From an uncultured Muribaculaceae bacterium (GTDB lineage Bacteria > Bacteroidota > Bacteroidia > Bacteroidales > Muribaculaceae): a DNA stretch of 47,028 bases. The translations under genes were made by a program, and so were the position numbers. Each line of letters opens with the position of its first letter. The first letter of the stretch is position 1. This document shows, piece by piece, positions 25,801 to 34,735 of this stretch. Location: contig CAJTZQ010000027.1 in the NCBI GenBank assembly GCA_910583795.1, positions 1 to 47,028 on the forward strand, read 5' to 3'. The notes under the pieces are model-generated. The model was not told where the DNA came from, did no database searches, and saw only the letters and a list, made by a program, of their open reading frames with translations.

Positions 25801-26571
25801 TTACAGATTATTGCCGATCCCGTCGGCATTCAAATCTTGGGTTAGTTCGTTTTTATTCTCATTTTTCCACTCATCCGGATAGGTGAGCGGTGATGTGTTG
25901 ATTTTTTCTATAGCCTCATCTATTTTCAAGCATTTGTCGGCGGTGATCCCTCCAACCCTTGTGCGTCGCAACCCTACGAGATGAGCTCCGCTGCCAAGCG
26001 CCACTCCAAGATCTCGTGCAAGAGCACGAATATATGTGCCTTTGCTGCACACTATTCTAAGAGTCACCTCCGGCAGGTTGAAATCCACCAGCTCCATCTC
26101 TTTTATCTCAAGAGGCTTTGCCTTCAGATCCACATCCTTACCTTTCCGGGCGAGATTATACGCTCTTTTTCCACCTACTTTCACTGCCGAAAAAACCGGT
26201 GGAACCTGCATTATTTTCCCGGTGAAATCAGGCAATACATCCTCAACAGAACTTCGGCTTATATGTTCCCACGGATAGGTGTTGTCTATTTCTGTTTCAA
26301 GATCGAAGCTTGGAGTAGTCGCACCGAACTTAAGCGTAGCCACATACTCCTTGTCGCCGTTCTGCAGCTCGTCTATCTTTCGTGTGGCTCTGCCGGTACA
26401 GACTATAAGCACCCCCGTGGCGAGAGGGTCAAGAGTCCCGGCATGTCCCACCTTAAATTTTTTAAGATGAAGTCGTCGCTGTATGGCTCCTCTAACGCGT
26501 TTCACCGCATCAAAAGAAGTCCATCCCAACGGTTTGTCAATTCCTAATATTTCTCCTGTTATAAAATCCAT
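25801..26571 (-). CDS. truB: tRNA pseudouridine-55 synthase
   Basis: 256-aa enzyme making pseudouridine 55 in the T-loop of tRNAs. The opening DKPLGWTSFDAVKRVRG and the catalytic GHAGTLDPLATG (nucleophile Asp48) are visible, as well as KGTYIRALARDLG. The last about 30 residues are polar and look like a short lineage-specific tail. Same operon as uppP (42 nt upstream) and queA (11 nt downstream). Confidence 0.95.
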   Translation of the reverse strand: MDFITGEILGIDKPLGWTSFDAVKRVRGAIQRRLHLKKFKVGHAGTLDPLATGVLIVCTGRATRKIDELQNGDKEYVATLKFGATTPSFDLETEIDNTYPWEHISRSSVEDVLPDFTGKIMQVPPVFSAVKVGGKRAYNLARKGKDVDLKAKPLEIKEMELVDFNLPEVTLRIVCSKGTYIRALARDLGVALGSGAHLVGLRRTRVGGITADKCLKIDEAIEKINTSPLTYPDEWKNENKNELTQDLNADGIGNNL

Positions 26572-26613
26572 TATCCGGAATTATTATTGAAGTCGTTTAG
26601 CCTTTTCTCAACT

Positions 26614-27444
26614 TCATTGCCAAAGAAGGCAAATTATGCCCATCACAACACAATAGACCGCAAACCATATCAGCTTACCTCTTTTAACAAGATTAAGCAT
26701 CCATTTGCAGGCGCAACATCCAACAATGAAAGATGCTGCAAAACCAATTATAAGTGCCGTGGCACTTACCGCATTGTCTCCTTGCGCTGCTGGAGTGGAA
26801 ATTATTTCTTTCACATCAAGTAGAGCCTCACCAAGAATAGGGATTATAACCATCAGGAAAGAAAAAGAGGCTACTTTGTCTCGCTTATCACCAATCAAAA
26901 TACCTGTGGCTATTGTTGTGCCACTTCGGCTCAAGCCGGGAAGCACTGCAACAGCCTGTGCGCAACCAATGATAAAGGCATCCCACCAGGTGATATCTCT
27001 GCCTTTGTTTGCACTCACCATCTTGTCATCATCTCTCATTCCGGTGTAATGTGCAAACGACAGAAGCAATGCCGTCACAATCAGACAAACGCCCACTATA
27101 GTAAGACCGCTTCCAAAGAAGCTCTCAACAAATTCTTTAAGACATAGCCCTACTATAGCTACCGGAATGCAGGAGACAAGTATTTTGCAAACATAATAAA
27201 AATCAGAATCCCTCTTGAATGTAAAGAAACTTACACAAAGTTTCTTAAACATAGGCCAAAGCACCACTATCGTAGACAATACTGTGGCTGCATGAAGGAT
27301 AAGATCGAATTGTAATACTTTGTCTGAAGGGAGATTAATCCCTAAAATTTCACGAAAAATCTCAAGGTGTCCGCTTGAACTGATCGGAAGATATTCCGCC
27401 AAGCCTTGAACAATCCCAAGAATAAGGGCGTCAAGCCATTCCAT
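26614..27444 (-). CDS. uppP: Undecaprenyl-diphosphatase
   Basis: 276-aa BacA-type integral membrane phosphatase that recycles the C55 lipid carrier of peptidoglycan and glycan synthesis. Motif 1 is GLAEYLPISSSGHLEI and motif 2 is LPGLSRSGTTIATGIL, with about eight membrane segments. It begins 2 nt after the DUF3098 gene. This places it in a cell-envelope operon with ftsX. Confidence 0.95.
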   Translation of the reverse strand: MEWLDALILGIVQGLAEYLPISSSGHLEIFREILGINLPSDKVLQFDLILHAATVLSTIVVLWPMFKKLCVSFFTFKRDSDFYYVCKILVSCIPVAIVGLCLKEFVESFFGSGLTIVGVCLIVTALLLSFAHYTGMRDDDKMVSANKGRDITWWDAFIIGCAQAVAVLPGLSRSGTTIATGILIGDKRDKVASFSFLMVIIPILGEALLDVKEIISTPAAQGDNAVSATALIIGFAASFIVGCCACKWMLNLVKRGKLIWFAVYCVVMGIICLLWQ

Positions 27445-27446
27445 GT

Positions 27447-27722
27447 CTATTCTTTTGATTTTGGTTTATAGATGATTGCAAATGCCATAAGAAGAAAGCC
27501 CAAAAATGACAATGTCGGACCGACAACGATACGGCGGGTGCTGAATATTTCCGGATTAAATCCGTTTTCAACACTGCTACCCCCACCACTCATAAGTATG
27601 AAACCTAAGACTATCAATGCCAGGCAACCGCCCATCATATAATAGTTCACTTTAGAAAATGGTCGCTGTTTAGCGGTCATTCTATCCAACCCCTGTGGAT
27701 CTTTTTTCTCTATATCTATCAT
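27447..27722 (-). CDS. DUF3098 small membrane protein
   Basis: 91 aa with two membrane segments (about 32-47 and 66-85) and the DUF3098 pattern RPFSKVNYYMMGGCLALIVLG, then FSTRRIVVGPTLSFLGFLL. Function unknown. The constant neighbourhood with ftsX and uppP suggests a role at the cell envelope or division site. Confidence 0.82.
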   Translation of the reverse strand: MIDIEKKDPQGLDRMTAKQRPFSKVNYYMMGGCLALIVLGFILMSGGGSSVENGFNPEIFSTRRIVVGPTLSFLGFLLMAFAIIYKPKSKE

Positions 27723-27817
27723 TGTTAATTATCTATTTCTTATTGTGTGTTTTGAGTTGTATGTCATATGATAAATTGGCCGGTCTCTTCTAATCATGAA
27801 AACCATAAACCCTATTA

Positions 27818-28696
27818 TCATCTAAACAATTCATCATAATCCTTGCTGAGATAGCGGGAAGTGGCTATCCATGCGGCTATACCACATAACAATACCCCAA
27901 TTGCTATCATACCGGCAGCCACAATTCCATAAACACGTAAACTTATAAAATCCGCCATATAGTCAAGTCCAGCCCCGGGAGCCAACAACAACGCAACAGC
28001 AATCAAGCCTGCTGCTATAAGACCGGCAACAAGACCGGACAACATATTGTTGAGCACAAACGGACTACGGATAAACCTGTTGGTCGCACCCACAAGCTGC
28101 ATCGTGTGGATGGTAAACCGTCTTGCATAAATGGCAAGATGAACAGTATTATTGATTAATACAAAAGAGATAATCACCATCACAAGCGCGATTGCACCTA
28201 AAATGATAGCAAACCTCTCGATATTACGGTTCATGTTTTCCACCATAGTAGAATCCGGCAATGCCACCGACTCTACACCTGGAATTGCCATCGCCACTTT
28301 TCCTATCGAATCAAGTCTTGATTGGGAAGAATAGTCAGCTTTCAATGCAAACGTCACTTCGGGAGATAACGGGTTTACTCCAAAGAGAGCTTCAAGATCT
28401 TCTCCGGTATCCTTTTTCCAATTCTGCAAAGCCTCTTTTTTTGTAATCACTTTTACAGAATGTGCATAAGGTGCGCTTTCAAATGTTTTGGATATTTCTG
28501 AAGCCAACGAGTCAGAAACGCTGTCTGCCATTACCACACTTACCTCGAGACGCTCTCGGAGGCGCCGGGTTTCATTTGCCGCACTTATTGAAATCAGTGC
28601 TATGATACCTATTATTACAAGTACGAGCGTCACACTCACTATGGTTGTGAGATGTGCCGCCCAATATGAGATTTTTACCTCTTTATTATTTTTCAT
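27818..28696 (-). CDS. ftsX: Cell-division ABC transporter permease FtsX
   Basis: 292-aa membrane protein. It has one membrane segment at the start (about 14-36), a periplasmic domain of about 120 residues, then three segments at the C-terminus, as in FtsX. FtsX works with the ATPase FtsE to control peptidoglycan hydrolases at the septum; ftsE is not adjacent. It heads the operon with DUF3098, uppP, truB and queA. The 95-nt gap after it carries low-complexity spacer sequence. Confidence 0.88.
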   Translation of the reverse strand: MKNNKEVKISYWAAHLTTIVSVTLVLVIIGIIALISISAANETRRLRERLEVSVVMADSVSDSLASEISKTFESAPYAHSVKVITKKEALQNWKKDTGEDLEALFGVNPLSPEVTFALKADYSSQSRLDSIGKVAMAIPGVESVALPDSTMVENMNRNIERFAIILGAIALVMVIISFVLINNTVHLAIYARRFTIHTMQLVGATNRFIRSPFVLNNMLSGLVAGLIAAGLIAVALLLAPGAGLDYMADFISLRVYGIVAAGMIAIGVLLCGIAAWIATSRYLSKDYDELFR

Positions 28697-28790
28697 GCGT
28701 CCTGCAAAAGAACTGAAACAATGATGCTACAACTATATGAAAACAGGTGTCATAAAATCATATCGACACCTTAAAATTCATAATAGTTCA

Positions 28791-28822
28791 CAAAGATAAC
28801 ACTTTCAACCCCCCTTTGTCAA
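28791..28822 (-). promoter_or_regulatory. Promoter of the ftsX operon
   Basis: On the minus strand TTG lies at 28822-28820 and TATCTTTG at 28798-28791, 21 nt apart. The leader to the ftsX ATG at 28696 is about 90 nt. Confidence 0.7.
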
Positions 28823-28896
28823 TGTTTAAAGCTAATTTTTTCACTTTTCAGCAAAAAATACCTGCTTTTAGACATAAAATTAAGAGTGGCGAGCAT

Positions 28897-30195
28897 TTAT
28901 GCCATCAACTTAAGCAGCGCTTGCATTTTTGCGAGGATTTGTGAATTTGCCGGGTTCCCTATGCTGCCGAGATGTGTGTGATGCACCTCTCGTGTCGGTT
29001 TATAGCTCCCGTCTTGCACTGACATTCCAACCTGCTTGTAAGCATCGCGGAATGGCACACCCTGAAGCACAAGTCTGTTGACATCTTCCACTGTAAAAAT
29101 ATAATCGTAACGAGGATCGTCAAGTATATTGTCTTTTATCTTGATGTGGGCAAGCATGAAATCTGCCATATCAAGACATTCAATCAATTCGGTTGTTGCC
29201 GGAAAGACGATATCTTTCATCAATTGAAGATCGCGGTTATATCCAAGAGGAAGGTTTGCGGTGAGGACAGTCAATTCATTTGGCAAAGATTGCAATCTGT
29301 TGCATTTTCCCCTCATAATCTCAAAGACATCGGGATTTTTCTTATGAGGCATGATACTCGATCCTGTGGTCAGCTCATCAGGAAATTTAACGAACCCGAA
29401 ATTATTACACATCCACATGCACACATCCATTGCAAGATGCCCAAGCGTTGAAGCCACGGCAGCAATCGCCGATGCAACCGCCCTCTCAGTCTTGCCCCGG
29501 CTCATCTGTGCAGCCACAACGTTATAATGGGGATTAGCGAATCCAAGCAGGCGCGTGGTCATCTCTCTGTCAAGCGGAAATGAGGATCCATATCCCGCCG
29601 CCGACCCCAATGGGTTCTGGTTGGCTATGTTATAAGCCGCAACCACCATCTGCATGTCATCGGTCAACGATTCAGCATATGCACCAAACCATAGTCCGAA
29701 AGAAGACGGCATAGCCACCTGAAGATGAGTATATCCCGGCATAAGCTTGTCGAGGTGCTCCTCCGAAAGTTGCTGAAGACGGGTGAACAGACGTTCAATC
29801 GCTTCACTAATCCGTTTTAATTCATCACGGAAAAACAGTTTGAGATCTACGAGCACCTGATCATTTCGTGAACGTCCGGAATGAATCTTCTTACCCACGT
29901 CTCCGAGTTTTGCAGTGAGCAAAAATTCCACCTGCGAATGAACATCCTCAACTCCATCTTCAATTGTAAATTCACCTCTTTCAATAGAGTCGGCAATATC
30001 TTGAAGTGCAGGCAAAAGTATGTTTAATTCATCTTTTGTGAGAAGACCTATAGATTCAAGCATTTTTATATGCGCCATCGATCCCTGCACATCATAGCGC
30101 GCAAGACGAAGGTCGAGTTCACGGTCTTTGCCGACAGTGAAATTTTCTATCAGTTGATCAGGTTCGAAACCTTTGTTCCAAAGTTGCTTAGCCAT
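28897..30195 (-). CDS. argH: Argininosuccinate lyase
   Basis: 432-aa fumarase-superfamily enzyme that splits argininosuccinate into arginine and fumarate, the last step of the pathway. The superfamily signature GSSIMPHKKNPD is present, and HSGRSRNDQV and GYTHLQVAMPSSFG are conserved substrate-site regions. It is the final gene of the minus-strand arginine cluster. Intact. The 3' side shows no clear terminator before ftsX's promoter. Confidence 0.95.
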   Translation of the reverse strand: MAKQLWNKGFEPDQLIENFTVGKDRELDLRLARYDVQGSMAHIKMLESIGLLTKDELNILLPALQDIADSIERGEFTIEDGVEDVHSQVEFLLTAKLGDVGKKIHSGRSRNDQVLVDLKLFFRDELKRISEAIERLFTRLQQLSEEHLDKLMPGYTHLQVAMPSSFGLWFGAYAESLTDDMQMVVAAYNIANQNPLGSAAGYGSSFPLDREMTTRLLGFANPHYNVVAAQMSRGKTERAVASAIAAVASTLGHLAMDVCMWMCNNFGFVKFPDELTTGSSIMPHKKNPDVFEIMRGKCNRLQSLPNELTVLTANLPLGYNRDLQLMKDIVFPATTELIECLDMADFMLAHIKIKDNILDDPRYDYIFTVEDVNRLVLQGVPFRDAYKQVGMSVQDGSYKPTREVHHTHLGSIGNPANSQILAKMQALLKLMA

Positions 30196-30364
30196 TTATT
30201 TTAGTTGTCAGTTGTATGTTTTATGTTGGATGTTCTATGTTGTAGGTTGGATGTTCTATGTTGTATGTTAATGTTTTATGTTGTAGGTTGACAGATTATT
30301 CTTAAACCATAAACCCTAAACTATAAACCATACGCCAAAGACCATAGACCAAAGACCATAGACC
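30196..30364. repeat. Low-complexity spacer between argH and the M20 deacylase
   Basis: It is built of degenerate short units: TTCTATGTTGTAGGTTGGATG-like (near 30220-30290), then ATAAACCCTAAACTATAAACC-like and CCATAGACCAAAGACC-like. A 22-bp stretch at 30286-30307 is identical to 32458-32479 in another arg-cluster spacer. No ORF or promoter seen. Confidence 0.75.
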
Positions 30365-31441
30365 TTATTCAATATTTTCAATAAGTTCCGGATATATTCG
30401 CAACGCCTCCTCTATTTCTGAAAGAAGCACATATTCGTCTGCCGTATGAGACCGAGAAGATTCTCCGGGACCCATCTTAAGGGAATGGATGCCATGCATG
30501 AGCGCCATGTCCGAAGTCGTGGGCGATACAAAAGGTGTTCTGCCCATTTTTACAGCCGATTTGACAAGTGGATGATCAAGCGGAATCACAGAAGCATGAA
30601 CTCTTGTAGACCTCGGTGTCATAACACTCCATTTAACAGACTCCCGGATTAATTCAACTGTTTCCTCATTCGAATATGCATCGGTTGTTCTGACATCAAC
30701 CACATAACTACACTTGTCAGGCACTACATTATGCTGGCTACCGGCATTAATCATCGTGACACTCACTTTTATTGGCCCGAGTGTCTCACTGACATTCGGT
30801 GTAGTGAAATTACGGAGCATATTTATATCCTCGATAGCCCTGTATATTGCGTTGATACCTTCATTGCGGGCGGCATGTCCTGATTTCCCCGAACTCACGG
30901 CATCAAATACAAGCAATCCACGTTCAGCTATTGCCGGTTGCATACCGGTTGGTTCACCGACAAGCACCATGTCTGGAGTCAAAGCTTTCTCTGCAAGATG
31001 AGGAAGAAAAGCCCTCATCCCATATTCTCCCATCACCTCTTCCGCAGCGGTGATAGAAAATATAAGGTTGACAGGAAGATCTACCCTATCTTTAAGATCT
31101 ATAAAAGTGGAAGCCAACGCCACGCCTGAGGCACCTGCATCGTTGCTGCCGAGACCATATAAACGGTCACCTATAATTTCCGGGTTAAACGGATCGCGAG
31201 TATATGATGAAGATGGTTTTACAGTGTCATGATGAGAATTCAGAAGCAAGATAGGTTTTGAAGGATCAAATACCGGTGTTACCGCATATACATTATTGTG
31301 CACACGCTCCACATTGTCTACGCCATTTTCTCGAAGCCATTCCTCCCATATATCGGCAGTAGCCTCCTCTTCTCTCGAAAGCGAAGGGGTGGCTATCAAC
31401 CTGAATAATAGTCTGACTACCTTGTCTAATTTTTCATTCAT
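30365..31441 (-). CDS. argE: M20-family deacylase (acyl-citrulline or acyl-ornithine deacylase)
   Basis: 358-aa zinc-dependent amidohydrolase. Metal-site motifs are LLNSHHDTV (His, Asp), GSNDAGASGV (bridging Asp), TAAEEVMGEYG (catalytic and ligand Glu) and SRSHTADEYV near the end (His). In this cluster it should remove the N-acyl group, probably from N-succinylcitrulline rather than from ornithine, because the carbamoyltransferase here is of the acyl-ornithine type. It is shorter than DapE-like members. The gene symbol is functional, not a claim of E. coli ArgE orthology. Confidence 0.82.
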   Translation of the reverse strand: MNEKLDKVVRLLFRLIATPSLSREEEATADIWEEWLRENGVDNVERVHNNVYAVTPVFDPSKPILLLNSHHDTVKPSSSYTRDPFNPEIIGDRLYGLGSNDAGASGVALASTFIDLKDRVDLPVNLIFSITAAEEVMGEYGMRAFLPHLAEKALTPDMVLVGEPTGMQPAIAERGLLVFDAVSSGKSGHAARNEGINAIYRAIEDINMLRNFTTPNVSETLGPIKVSVTMINAGSQHNVVPDKCSYVVDVRTTDAYSNEETVELIRESVKWSVMTPRSTRVHASVIPLDHPLVKSAVKMGRTPFVSPTTSDMALMHGIHSLKMGPGESSRSHTADEYVLLSEIEEALRIYPELIENIE

Positions 31442-31640
31442 AACAATTTTTAGTTTGGAAAGCTGGTAAAATTTTGAATTTTGAATGTTGAATGTTGAAT
31501 TGGGTCGTGAGATCTATAAGTCTTATAAGATTTATAAGTCTTATAAGATTTATAAGTCTTATAATTCTTATAATCAAATCTTATAATTTCAGATCCCCCT
31601 TCACCCTTCACCCTTCACTCTTCACTCTTCACCCTTCTCT
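31442..31640. repeat. Low-complexity spacer between the M20 gene and argB
   Basis: It contains a TTGAATG repeat run, then an 18-bp tandem unit TATAAGTCTTATAAGATT repeated 2.8 times at 31515-31564 (itself palindromic), then CCCTTCACTCTTCA repeats. The TATAAG motif recurs at 44511-44558. No ORF seen. Confidence 0.75.
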
Positions 31641-32411
31641 CTAAACCCTTACAACAGTTCCTTCATTTGACAAAAGTGCTTCAGATTTACATATACGCAC
31701 TTCTTCAACACCTTGCGACGCAGACGCAAGAGCATTCTGAAGTTTGGGAATCATACCTTTCGCCACAATTCCCTTTGCTTTTAACTCTTCAAAAGATTTT
31801 GTGGTCACCAATGGTATAACCGAGTTCTCATCGTCAACATCTATCATAACTCCCGCCTTTTCAAAACAGAATGTAAGACGTGTGGGAGCTACACGCGACG
31901 CACCCAAAGCCACTGCACTTGCAACCGAATCGGCGTTGCAATTAAGCAATGTCCCCTCCCCGTCATGACATATAGCACAAAAGACAGGCACATAGCCTCC
32001 GTGAACGAGATCTCCAATAAACTTATCAGATACCTTTAAGGAATCAATATCACCTACAAAACCATAGTCAATAGGCTTTGCCGGGCGTTTCGTTGCAGGA
32101 ATCACATTGCCGTCTGCGCCTGTAAGACCGACAGCATTGCATCCATATTTCTGAAGCAGACTCACAATTCGCTTGTTGATAAGACCGGCATACACCATAG
32201 TCACAATGTCGAGAGTTTGTCTGTCAGTAACGCGGCGACCGTCAATCATGTTTGCTTTTATGCCCATGCTTTCGCTCATGCGTGTAGCTTCTTTTCCGCC
32301 CCCGTGCACAAGTATTTTGTCACCATTCAGAGAGGCAAAGTCTTTCAAAAATGCATCCAGAGCATCCGGATTGTCTATGACATTACCTCCTATTTTTACT
32401 ACATTTATCAT
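31641..32411 (-). CDS. argB: N-acyl-L-glutamate kinase
   Basis: 256-aa amino-acid kinase phosphorylating N-acetyl- (here perhaps N-succinyl-) glutamate. The KIGGNVID start and VHGGGKEATRM motifs are conserved, as is NCNADSVASAVALG, and the ATP-binding end has GMIPKLQNALAS. It is one of eight arg genes on this strand. In Bacteroidota such kinases may accept the succinylated substrate; that is family knowledge, not visible here. Confidence 0.92.
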   Translation of the reverse strand: MINVVKIGGNVIDNPDALDAFLKDFASLNGDKILVHGGGKEATRMSESMGIKANMIDGRRVTDRQTLDIVTMVYAGLINKRIVSLLQKYGCNAVGLTGADGNVIPATKRPAKPIDYGFVGDIDSLKVSDKFIGDLVHGGYVPVFCAICHDGEGTLLNCNADSVASAVALGASRVAPTRLTFCFEKAGVMIDVDDENSVIPLVTTKSFEELKAKGIVAKGMIPKLQNALASASQGVEEVRICKSEALLSNEGTVVRV

Positions 32412-32499
32412 TTTCAGTTGTGAGTTTTGGGTTGTGAGTTGTGAGTTGTGAGTTTTGGGTTGACAGATTATTCTTAAACTCTAAACTATAAACCATAAA
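32412..32499. repeat. Low-complexity spacer between argB and argF'
   Basis: GAGTTGTGAGTTTTGGGTT-like units are followed by ATAAACCATAAACTATAAACC-like units. The 22 bp at 32458-32479 duplicate 30286-30307 exactly. No ORF. Confidence 0.75.
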
Positions 32500-33453
32500 C
32501 TATAAACCCTCCAACAGTCGCTTGATGACAGTCTGGGCTGAAATTTCTCTGTTCGCTGCTTCAGGAATCACAATGCTACGGTCTGACTCTATGACATCGT
32601 CGGTCACAATCATGTTTCGACGCACAGGAAGGCAATGCATGAAGAAAGCATTATCTGTCAACCCCATCTTTTCAGAGTCAACAGTCCAAGCACGATCTGT
32701 AGAAAGCACCTTTCCGTAATTGGGATCGGCATAAGCCGACCAGTTTTTCGCATACACGAAATCAGCACCTTCAAGAGCCTTTCTTTGGTCATATTCCACT
32801 TTCGCCTTCCCTACAAATTTCGGATCGAGTTCATACCCATGGGGATGAGTAATGACAAAATCATAGTCAGTCGCATTCATCCATTCTGCGAAAGAATTAG
32901 GGACAGCCTGTGGCAATGCCCTTGGATGAGGAGCCCAGGTCATAACTACTTTAGGACGTGGTTTCGTCTTAAACTCTTCAATAGTGATAAGATCGGCAAA
33001 ACTCTGAAGAGGATGGCGGGTTGCCGCCTCCATGCTGAAGACAGGGCGACCGGAATAGCGGATAAATTGCTCGATAACCCTCTCTTCATAATCTTCTTTC
33101 TTATCTTTGAGACCGGCAAACGAGCGGACACCTATTATGTCGCAGTATGATCCCATCACGGGTATAGCTTCGAGAAGGTGTTCCGCTTTGTCGCCGTCCA
33201 TAATTACGCCTCTCTCTGTTTCAAGCTTCCAGGCTCCCTGATTGACGTCAAGAACCATCACATTCATTCCGAGATTCATAGCCGCCTTTTGAGTGGAGAG
33301 GCGAGTGCGTAAAGAGGAATTGAAAAATATCATCAGCAGAGTCCTGTTTCTGCCGAGCCCGGTAAATGCGAAACGGTTACGTTTTATTTCAGCCGCTTCA
33401 GCGAGGGCTTTATTTAAATCGCCGATATCTTCGACGCAAGTGAATTTTTTCAT
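32500..33453 (-). CDS. argF': N-succinylornithine carbamoyltransferase (ArgF')
   Basis: 317-aa carbamoyltransferase that makes N-acylcitrulline from N-acylornithine. It closely resembles the Bacteroides N-succinylornithine enzyme (opening MKKFTCVEDIGDL, NQGAWKLETERG, HCLPVRRNMIVTDDVIE). The carbamoyl-phosphate site is SSLRTR. From memory of the B. fragilis enzyme, residue 90 is Pro and is described as deciding succinyl versus acetyl specificity. Here it is Ala90 (GDKAEHLLEA). Its start overlaps the argD stop by 4 nt (ATGA), so the pair is translationally coupled. Confidence 0.9.
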   Translation of the reverse strand: MKKFTCVEDIGDLNKALAEAAEIKRNRFAFTGLGRNRTLLMIFFNSSLRTRLSTQKAAMNLGMNVMVLDVNQGAWKLETERGVIMDGDKAEHLLEAIPVMGSYCDIIGVRSFAGLKDKKEDYEERVIEQFIRYSGRPVFSMEAATRHPLQSFADLITIEEFKTKPRPKVVMTWAPHPRALPQAVPNSFAEWMNATDYDFVITHPHGYELDPKFVGKAKVEYDQRKALEGADFVYAKNWSAYADPNYGKVLSTDRAWTVDSEKMGLTDNAFFMHCLPVRRNMIVTDDVIESDRSIVIPEAANREISAQTVIKRLLEGL

Positions 33454-34571
33454 AATTGTTTCATTACTTCGATAAAACTTTTTGCATCTTCAAGAGATAG
33501 AGACAGTGCGGGAAGAAGGCGTACTGTGTATTGACCTGCTCCTCCGGTAAAGATATGATGATCGAAAAGCAATTTCTTACGGAGCTCTCCACCGGTGTAC
33601 CCATCCACTTCAAAACCTATCATCAATCCTTTACCTCTCACATCTGTGACTTTAGGTAATTTTTTAAGTTCTGAAATAAGATACTCTCCAACTTTTGCAG
33701 CATTTTCAACAAGATTTTCTTTCTCCATAACATCAAGCACGGCAATCGCAGCTGCACATGCAAGATGATTACCTCCGAAAGTAGTGCCAAGCATACCTTT
33801 CTTAGCCGGAATGTCAGGAGAAATCAAAACAGCGGCAGCAGGAAATCCATTAGCTATCCCTTTGGCACAAGTGATAATGTCGGGACGGATGCCCGCATAT
33901 TGATGAGCGAAAAATTTACCAGACCTTCCATAACCCGACTGAATCTCATCAAGTATAAGGAGAGTCCCCGTTCGTTTACACTCCTCGGCAAGTAATTGAA
34001 GAAACTTATCCGATGGTTCATGAATACCTGCAACCCCCTGAATACCTTCTATTATGACAGCAGCATAATCTCTGGTATCAAGAACGGTCTTGACAGCATC
34101 AATGTCATTCAATGGCACAAACGTGACATTGTTTGTCTCATTAAAACGTGAACGGATAGCAGGATTATCAGTAGCTGCTACAGCCCCGGATGTCCTTCCA
34201 TGAAAAGCCTTGCTAAAAGCGAGAATATTCTCTCGTCCTGTAGTGAAGGAAGCAAGTTTTATAGCATTTTCATTTGCCTCAGCACCGGAATTGCACAAAA
34301 ACAATGAATAGTCATCGTAACCGGAAGCCTTACCCAGTTTTCCGGCAAGCTTATGCTGTAGAGAGTTATTAACAGAATTGGAATAAAAACCGAGGTTTGC
34401 AACCTGATCAGAGATTGCTTTCACATATTCCGGATGTGCGTGACCGATAGAAATCACCGCATGCCCGCCATAAAGGTCGAGATAATCGGTGCCGTCTTCC
34501 GTGAATACGTGTGAGCCTTTGCCACGGACAGGCTCAATATCATAAAGTGAGTATACGTCGAAAAGAGTCAT
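33450..34571 (-). CDS. argD: N-acylornithine aminotransferase
   Basis: 373-aa class III PLP-dependent aminotransferase making N-acylornithine from the semialdehyde and glutamate. The PLP lysine lies in CAKGIANGFP, and the LILDEIQSGYGRSG motif carries the PLP-binding Asp. Length and motifs are normal. It overlaps argF' by ATGA. It may accept succinylated substrate to match the downstream carbamoyltransferase. Confidence 0.93.
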   Translation of the reverse strand: MTLFDVYSLYDIEPVRGKGSHVFTEDGTDYLDLYGGHAVISIGHAHPEYVKAISDQVANLGFYSNSVNNSLQHKLAGKLGKASGYDDYSLFLCNSGAEANENAIKLASFTTGRENILAFSKAFHGRTSGAVAATDNPAIRSRFNETNNVTFVPLNDIDAVKTVLDTRDYAAVIIEGIQGVAGIHEPSDKFLQLLAEECKRTGTLLILDEIQSGYGRSGKFFAHQYAGIRPDIITCAKGIANGFPAAAVLISPDIPAKKGMLGTTFGGNHLACAAAIAVLDVMEKENLVENAAKVGEYLISELKKLPKVTDVRGKGLMIGFEVDGYTGGELRKKLLFDHHIFTGGAGQYTVRLLPALSLSLEDAKSFIEVMKQL

Positions 34572-34735
34572 TTTATTTAAGGGTGAAGAGTGAAGTTTAG
34601 TCCGTTAGTCAATTAGTCCGTTAGTCAATTAGTCCGTTAGTCAATTAGTCGTTAGTCGTTAGTTGTTTGAGTTCACAACCTATAATTTACGACTTACAAC
34701 TTAAAACTTACAACTTAAAACTTACAACTTACAAC
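34572..34735. repeat. Tandem-repeat spacer between argD and argC
   Basis: The 16-bp unit TTAGTCCGTTAGTCAA occurs three times in perfect tandem at 34597-34644, followed by TTAGTCGTTAGTCG. Then ACTTACAACTTAAA-type units fill 34680-34735. No ORF. Confidence 0.8.

Noticed and set aside
31515..31564. CRISPR-like direct repeats
   Set aside because: The units are contiguous tandem copies with no unique spacers, and there are no cas genes in the window.
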